Shown here: piece by piece, positions 59,701 to 64,000 of the stretch
Position numbering within the stretch: the stretch's first letter is position 1
Layout: the number at the start of each line of letters is the position of its first letter
Origin: RGIG9115 sp045128915
Lineage (GTDB): Bacteria; Bacillota; Clostridia; UBA1381
Length of the DNA stretch: 64,000 nucleotides
Assembly (NCBI GenBank): GCA_045128915.1
Contig: JBGVIT010000098.1
Coordinates: 1-64,000 of the forward strand
Direction: 5' to 3'
Notes under the pieces: generated by a model
Told to the model about the DNA's origin: nothing
Database searches by the model: none
Seen by the model: only the letters and a program-made list of their open reading frames with translations
Position numbers and translations under genes: made by a program

Positions 59701-62530
59701 CATCTTCAATATAGATTGCAAGATTTTCTTTCGGCTGCTTGCTTTCGGTATAGAACGCGGTAATTGTTGTAGGCTTTTCAAAATCGAGAAGTCTGCCACT
59801 TACAAGCTTAATGGAAACATTATCTTCTACATCAATAGTAAGCTCTGTATTAAAGAGTGGCTTGCCATTTTCATCTGTAAGGATGATTGTGTAATCGCCA
59901 ACTACGGCTTTACCATCTTCGTCAGAATTATCTTTGCCAACTAACTGTGCAAGTTCAGCACTAAACAATGTTTCACCACATACCATACATTCAATATGCT
60001 TTGAGCCTGAATGTTCAATAGTTGCAGGTACATCTACAATCCATTCTGAAGGAGTATGTCCTAAAGGCTCAATGTAATCTGCTTTATATGTTTCGCCACA
60101 ATCACAAGTATATGTTGTGAATCCCATTGTCAAACAAGTCGGCGCAGTTACTACTGCAGCATAATTGTGTGCAAGTTTATCTGTGTAGTCTGAAACATAT
60201 TCTGCGTCACAGTTAATGCAAGAGAATGTTGTAAAACCAAACTCTGTGCAGGTAGGTTCTGTGATTGACTTTTCATAATCGTGGTCAAGTTTGTCTGTAT
60301 AATTGCCTTTGTATTCATCATCGCAATCGTTACACTTAAAGATGGTATATCCCATAGCCGTACAAGTCGGCTCAATTACTGTTTCGGTGTAAGTATGTTC
60401 AATGCTATCTGTATAATCAGCGATATATGACTTTCCGCAATCAGGGCAAGTATAAACTGCATATCCGTGTTCTGTGCAAGTAGGCTCAACAGTTTCCTTA
60501 TTGAAATTGTGTTCTGTCATATCGGTATAATCGCCAACATAACTGTTATCACAATCTTCGCAGGTGTATGTTGTAAATCCCATAGAAGTACAAGTCGGTT
60601 CAGTTACAACGCCCTTATGATTATGAGGAATAACATCTACATAATCACTTACATAAGTATCACCGCAATCACAAGTATAAGTTGTAAAGCCGTGCTCTGT
60701 GCAGGTGGGTTCTGTCACTTCTTCATCATAATCGTGTTCAAGCGTATCTGTGTAATTGCCGATATATGAATCACCGCAATCACAAGTAAATGTTGAATAT
60801 CCCATAGCCGTGCAAGTGGCATCGGTTACTTCTTCATCGTAATCGTGACCGAGAGGAAGTTCGAGTACAGTTTCACACACTACACAAATCTGCGGTTCTG
60901 TGCAAGTAGCTTCATCACCCGGAGTATGACCGTTAGCATCTGTTGCTAAAATCATCTTTTCGGTACATCCGTCATTCTGACAGTTGTATTCCATAACACC
61001 TTCCGCATCACAAGTGGAGTTAGTAACAGTATGTCCTTCATCCCAATCGTGACCTAAAGCATCCTTGTAATCGTCAACATAGTTATATCCGCACATCGTA
61101 CAAGTCGATGTTGTATAACCTTTATCAAGACAAGTAGGTTCTTTAGTTACTCTCTCATAGGAGTGAGAGATAAGCGGCTGAATGTTATTGATGTAGTTAT
61201 CTCCACACACTTCGCAAGTGTATTCTGTATAACCAATATTTTTACAAGTTGGGTTATGATTTACTGACTTGTATTTATGTGCTCCGTTTGCAGTTGTAGT
61301 CTGATAGAAGTCACCGCAATCCGCACAAAGGGTTAATACAAGACCACCTTGTTTACAAGTTGCTTCTCTGATTTCAATTTCATCGTAATCGTGACCGAGA
61401 GCAGGAGTATAGTTTCTTTTTTCAAGCTGACCGCATCCGTTGCATTGGAATCTGTCATATCCAAGTTCATCACAACTCGGTTTTACAGTTTCAAGATAAT
61501 GAAATTCGTGTTCGTGTGTTGCAGGTGGAATTACGACTATTGTTCCACCGTTATTTTCATTTTCTGCTAAAAGGTGAACATAAGACACACCGTTTTCTGT
61601 CATAACCTCTCCGGCATAGGAATAATCAATTTCATAGTAAACTGTGTAATATCCTGCCTGAGTATAGTTAGGAGCAGATGTCTTTGTGCAACTGTCGGCA
61701 GATGTTCCGTAACGGATAGATGTTCTCACACCGTTATCTGAAAGATCGCTTACTGAAAGTGTATGAGCTTCACCATCTTCAACACCATAGTATGATGTAA
61801 CAACAGATTTTGCAGTTACATATTCGCTTGTTTCATATCCGCAATCGGCACAAGTTTCTGCAATATAGAATCTGTTATTGCCAATCTGTCCGTCAATATG
61901 CTCTGAGAAATCGTGCTCTTCAAGACCTCTTGTAGCTCTTGCATAAGTACCCTTACAGAACTTACAGTATTCGCCACGCTTCAAAGTGGTAAGATGATAT
62001 TCTTCGTTATAATGCTCATGAGTTGTATTATCGAACTGTAAGTAAAAGTTATTATCACAAGGGTTCAATCCATATACATTGTTATTAAAGCCATAGTTGG
62101 TATATCCAACTGTCGGATTGATTGTACCACAAGTCTGACAAACAACCTTTGTCCAATGATACCCTGTATAGTAAGCATCAACACCGGGCGTTCCGTCATC
62201 AAGATTTCCTTTACTTTCACCATCAATCTTTGTTCCATCCGAGAACATTACATCACGGTTAAGTGCCGTTTCGCCTGAACGGGTGTATTCAGGAACTCTG
62301 TATGTAAGAACTGTTGTTGTCTTATTACAGATAGCACAATACTGTGTTTCGTAAGTAGTAGTCGCATTTACATCAAGTTCGTTGGTTCTGTTGTTTGACG
62401 ATAACCAAACTTCCGCCGGATCTACATACTCATTACTCTGAGCCGCAAACACATTCGGTACGAGTGTTGCCATCATACAAATTGTTAAGATGATTGATAA
62501 GATAGACCTACATTTTCTGTTTCTACTCAT
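56798..62530 (-). CDS. Giant SLH protein with Cys-pair repeats, encoded in the transfer region
   Basis: 1910 residues, ATG with GGAGG. Signal peptide 1 to 29. About fourteen ~40-residue repeats (about 350 to 880) of the form EPTCTEHGFTTYTCDCGDTY with paired Cys and a conserved His, like the repeats seen in several Firmicutes surface proteins. Residues 890 to about 1590 hold ~80-residue beta repeats (NRITVTVTD..., LPEGVVFDY) of the carboxypeptidase-regulatory/CnaB type. A Gly-rich linker (about 1597 to 1610) and three SLH repeats (about 1697 to 1890) end it. It lies between PcfB and VirD4 genes, so it may serve as a mating adhesin. That role is inferred. Confidence 0.88.
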   Translation of the reverse strand: MSRNRKCRSILSIILTICMMATLVPNVFAAQSNEYVDPAEVWLSSNNRTNELDVNATTTYETQYCAICNKTTTVLTYRVPEYTRSGETALNRDVMFSDGTKIDGESKGNLDDGTPGVDAYYTGYHWTKVVCQTCGTINPTVGYTNYGFNNNVYGLNPCDNNFYLQFDNTTHEHYNEEYHLTTLKRGEYCKFCKGTYARATRGLEEHDFSEHIDGQIGNNRFYIAETCADCGYETSEYVTAKSVVTSYYGVEDGEAHTLSVSDLSDNGVRTSIRYGTSADSCTKTSAPNYTQAGYYTVYYEIDYSYAGEVMTENGVSYVHLLAENENNGGTIVVIPPATHEHEFHYLETVKPSCDELGYDRFQCNGCGQLEKRNYTPALGHDYDEIEIREATCKQGGLVLTLCADCGDFYQTTTANGAHKYKSVNHNPTCKNIGYTEYTCEVCGDNYINNIQPLISHSYERVTKEPTCLDKGYTTSTCTMCGYNYVDDYKDALGHDWDEGHTVTNSTCDAEGVMEYNCQNDGCTEKMILATDANGHTPGDEATCTEPQICVVCETVLELPLGHDYDEEVTDATCTAMGYSTFTCDCGDSYIGNYTDTLEHDYDEEVTEPTCTEHGFTTYTCDCGDTYVSDYVDVIPHNHKGVVTEPTCTSMGFTTYTCEDCDNSYVGDYTDMTEHNFNKETVEPTCTEHGYAVYTCPDCGKSYIADYTDSIEHTYTETVIEPTCTAMGYTIFKCNDCDDEYKGNYTDKLDHDYEKSITEPTCTEFGFTTFSCINCDAEYVSDYTDKLAHNYAAVVTAPTCLTMGFTTYTCDCGETYKADYIEPLGHTPSEWIVDVPATIEHSGSKHIECMVCGETLFSAELAQLVGKDNSDEDGKAVVGDYTIILTDENGKPLFNTELTIDVEDNVSIKLVSGRLLDFEKPTTITAFYTESKQPKENLAIYIEDANGNKAIGYTNADGILIVPNNRTNTNDDNGTIGKEDGETKETFVITVTDKTNVIIPNCDIYIGESNNVVVDLPEGIKPTRENPVIVTITDHNGDAQTNVTVIALGDADFIEKGKTDVYGKITLPTSADGYTDEAGHVNVNELNVLVNDEHGAIENAYVKYNDDNTITVTLPDETTITYANRITVTVTDSIGGAVKDKSVTVQDINEKTYSALTDENGKVVVPPLNTDMTDADGKATVNGYDVVISDETKPIENAYIEMVDGKLNIVLPEGVVFDYHNRITAEIKDADGNPAKEVFVNFTDGNKNVETVVSDENGKAIVPPVHRDMTDVNGEANVNDYKVVLADEVGPIVNAYIEIVDGKINVKLPEGVVFDYTNRITATVTDKDAKPVKDMSVTFTDSEDKSESNLTDENGKASVPPIYMDYTDVNGYSEVDGFIVTVVNENGAIEKAFVTHNAEVKNEDDTVKTAENITVLLPEGNVFDYDNRITVTVQNKTDKISVKDMNVIITEAPVKAEDATEEPVAKTLTDKTDANGKAVFPPLNEDVTDSEGNSGIEETKPGEGENDDEVKTEYKVLVSDTKGVIGNALVKIVDGKVTVTLPETHTLTTSNQTTVTVTDSEDKAVKGVSVTINDKTTSKSGTTDANGKVTLPVKTSSGGGGGSYSGGGGGGGSYVSTSVTIVDKDGKTVSVTKSVTNTKATLTLPSGKNLLEDDNYYTIKVTSSSKEKADYPVVLKDKNGNEVTGTTDENGVIILPGEEHKAYIFGYNDGSFRPDNDMTRSEAAAIFARLIAEEKGETISGKATFSDVPSTDWAYGYIGYLEKYDIIKGYSDGTFRPNDAVTRAEFVSMAVRYYALFNEVKKSDYTVNYTDLTKSYWAYSDIAYAKHIGWLNGYADGTFKGDNNITRAEVVTVTNHATDRTPDEDYINKNVSTLNKFTDLKNNSHWGYYEIMEAANTHLGVANKYNENWVK

Positions 62531-62568
62531 TTCTTAATACCTCCATATATTAAAATTTTGTTGGCATA

Positions 62569-63285
62569 TTATCTGCCTTTATTTTTCTTTTTGGATTTTT
62601 TCTTTTTCTTATTTGGTTGAGAATGTTCGTGAGTTTTTGCCTTTTCAGGAGCTTTTTCAGCTCTCTGCTTTTTCTGCTCCTCTTTAATATCCTCAACCTT
62701 TTTCTTTACGGAAGGTTTTCCGTTAGATGTGTTTCGCATTTCCTCTGTATCCCCGTGCTTCATAGATTCGCTCTCTCGTTGATTTTCTTTCTCCTTCGCA
62801 CGGGGTACTGCGTTTTTTGAGTGTTCCTCGTTGGTCTGTTCTCGAACCTTCTCATCATTAGATTTTTCTTCGCCATCCTTTTCAGGCTCCGGTTCGGGTT
62901 CAATTTCGTGTTCTGTTGCAGCATAGCCAAGCTTTTCCATAATATAGTTAAGCTTTGTAACATCGTCTTGCTTTGCAATAATGTCGCAAAGTCCGGAATC
63001 ATTTGACTTATCATTTACTGCCGTAAAAAGAACGCCATATTTTTTTGCTTCGGAATTAAATTTCCCAATGTCGCTTTCCTTAATTTGTAGGATACAAAGT
63101 GGTTTGTCCGATTTAAGAAGCTTTTTCAAATTGGTTTTACCTTGCAGTTTGTTGTCCTCTTTTAAAAGGGCAATTACGATAGCTGCAAGATTTTTAGCAC
63201 CAAGTCCCGTTAGCTTTACTACTTCTTCTGTAATCATCAAGCCTTCCTTGACCATCAAATCAGCGACCTCGCCGCTTGTGTTCAT
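62569..63285 (-). CDS. pcfB: PcfB-family (DUF3801) relaxosome accessory protein
   Basis: 238 residues, ATG at 63285, overlapping the end of the relaxase gene by 26 bp. The first ~150 residues fit the DUF3801/PcfB family: EVADLMVKEGLMITEEVVKL, then LAAIVIALLKEDNKL and IKESDIGKFNSEAKKYGVLF. A long, highly charged Lys/Glu tail follows. PcfB-type proteins bind the relaxase-DNA complex and dock it on the VirD4 coupling protein. Gene order relaxase, pcfB, virD4 supports this, with a surface-protein insertion between the last two. Confidence 0.85.
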   Translation of the reverse strand: MNTSGEVADLMVKEGLMITEEVVKLTGLGAKNLAAIVIALLKEDNKLQGKTNLKKLLKSDKPLCILQIKESDIGKFNSEAKKYGVLFTAVNDKSNDSGLCDIIAKQDDVTKLNYIMEKLGYAATEHEIEPEPEPEKDGEEKSNDEKVREQTNEEHSKNAVPRAKEKENQRESESMKHGDTEEMRNTSNGKPSVKKKVEDIKEEQKKQRAEKAPEKAKTHEHSQPNKKKKKSKKKNKGR

Positions 63286-64000
63286 TTTGCATTACCTCCA
63301 ATTCTGCCTGTTTTTTCAAAGCCTTCGCTTGCTCATATTTCCGTGAAATCTTATATGAGTCAACAGCTATTGTCTTGCACATTTTCACTTCCTTACGAAG
63401 TTCACGAAGCTTTGTGTTGATTTTCTCTGCTTCATCCTTAACCTCGTCTTCATTTTCTTCGGTTCGATTTGAATAAAGCATTTTTCTCTCATTAACTAAA
63501 TCATCAATTTCACGCTCCTTTGTTTTTTGAAATTCAGATAACTGTGTTCCGGTTTCTATGTTGTTTTTGTATAGGAACTTAAACTGCCTTTGATAGCGTT
63601 CCAATTTAATCAGTTCATCACGCATGAAGAAGGATACTCTCTGCGGAGTTGATTTTTTTGGAATGATTTTGAAGAAATACATATAGTGAAAATACAGTGC
63701 CTTAAATCCTTTGAGTTTTATCGACTTCATATTTTTGAAATCACCTTTGTATTTATAAACTGTCCGTTTTGGAAGCTCCGTAGGTGATGCAGTTCGTATA
63801 TTGTTTCTTGCTGTGATAATTCTTTCTCGGATTGCATCTTCGGTATATTCAGGACCAAGCTTATCAAGTCGTATCTGCTTTGTTCCATACGGGGGAATGA
63901 AAGAGGTGTATTCATATTGTGGTGCTCGTCTGCAAATGACGAACCCACGTTCTTCAAGCATTTTCCAAAACTCGTTCATTGTATATGCACCTTTTATGAT
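63260..64000 (-). CDS. Relaxase/mobilisation nuclease, C-terminal part (N-terminus off window)
   Basis: The frame stays open to the right edge, so the visible ATG at 63979 is probably internal. The segment EFWKMLEERGFVICRR...YTSFIPPYGTKQIRLDKLG...YTEDAIRERI matches the region after the catalytic domain of MobA/VirD2-type relaxases of Tn1549-like elements. The following ~150 residues are coiled and charged. The Tyr and metal-binding His motifs of the nuclease would lie outside the window. It would nick the element at oriT and lead the strand into the recipient. Another possibility is a short split relaxase starting at 63979. Confidence 0.7.
   Translation of the reverse strand: MIKGAYTMNEFWKMLEERGFVICRRAPQYEYTSFIPPYGTKQIRLDKLGPEYTEDAIRERIITARNNIRTASPTELPKRTVYKYKGDFKNMKSIKLKGFKALYFHYMYFFKIIPKKSTPQRVSFFMRDELIKLERYQRQFKFLYKNNIETGTQLSEFQKTKEREIDDLVNERKMLYSNRTEENEDEVKDEAEKINTKLRELRKEVKMCKTIAVDSYKISRKYEQAKALKKQAELEVMQNEHKRRGR

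Larger units (their letters stand above)
16121..64000. mobile_element. Tn1549-type integrative conjugative element (partial)
   Basis: It begins at the 3' end of tRNA-Ser with arm-type repeats, int and xis. It continues through regulators, a surface-protein cargo and two further recombinases to a full transfer set (NlpC/P60, VirB4, PrgI, TrbL-like, pilin-like, VirD4, PcfB, relaxase). The gene content and order follow Tn1549/CTn-type elements. The far attachment site and the replication/initiator end were not seen, so the extent is a minimum. The recombinase module at 41.9-44.9 kb could mark a boundary between two elements instead. Confidence 0.65.

Noticed and set aside
58346..59944. 532-codon plus-strand open frame
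   Set aside because: It is antisense to the giant SLH gene, rich in Cys, Ile and Phe as expected from reversed beta-repeat codons, and has no ribosome site or family match.
59900..61500. Long series of similar DNA words
   Set aside because: They encode the ~40-residue Cys-pair repeats of the giant SLH protein and keep the reading frame; they are not a separate DNA repeat element.

Overview
The window looks like low-GC Clostridia DNA, probably from a gut anaerobe. The evidence is A/T-rich sequence, strong AGGAGG ribosome binding sites, very large S-layer-homology (SLH) surface proteins, dockerin modules, an SstT symporter, a LytTR/GHKL two-component system and a conjugation module of the Tn1549/CTn type. 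Almost every gene is on the minus strand, so transcription runs from high to low coordinates. No rRNA gene or CRISPR array was seen, and there is one intact tRNA.

Region 1 (1 to about 15.1 kb) looks chromosomal. A three-gene surface operon encodes an SLH-anchored 5'-nucleotidase, a DUF3089 lipoprotein hydrolase and a giant SLH protein that runs off the left edge. It is preceded by a LytTR response regulator, a GHKL histidine kinase and sstT. Twin 12-bp direct repeats, 21 bp apart, sit at the -35 position of the nucleotidase promoter. They fit a LytTR operator and would link the two-component system to the surface operon.

Region 2 (about 15.1 to 21.7 kb) is the integration end of a mobile element. 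It holds an intact tRNA-Ser(CGA), a decayed tRNA-Ser copy, integrase, excisionase, a structured excisionase leader and small regulators, including an HTH protein, an XRE repressor, an IreB-like protein and a receiver-like protein.

Region 3 (about 20.6 to 41.6 kb) is a cargo operon for a cell-surface assembly. It starts with a TetR regulator. It then encodes a scaffoldin-like protein (cohesin-like domain, X-dockerin, FN3, SLH), a small membrane protein, three paralogous secreted beta-helix proteins ending in near-identical X-dockerin dyads, and an SLH protein with chitobiase-like repeats. The spacers after the dockerin genes carry a conserved double hairpin. One arm sequence varies between copies but stays fully paired.

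Region 4 (about 41.6 to 44.9 kb) is a recombinase / SLOG / recombinase module with two candidate small plus-strand RNAs.

Region 5 (about 44.9 kb to the right edge) is the transfer module. In transcription order it holds a relaxase (partial), PcfB, a giant SLH protein, an InlB-repeat protein, VirD4, a pilin-like protein, a type III toxin-antitoxin pair (ToxN/AbiQ-like with an upstream RNA repeat), a TrbL/VirB6-like protein, PrgI, VirB4, a zinc-ribbon peptide, a GGDEF protein and an NlpC/P60 hydrolase.

Taken together, about 16.1 to at least 64 kb is best read as one integrative conjugative element (ICE) of more than 47 kb in tRNA-Ser, carrying a cellulosome-like surface system. Its far end is outside the window.
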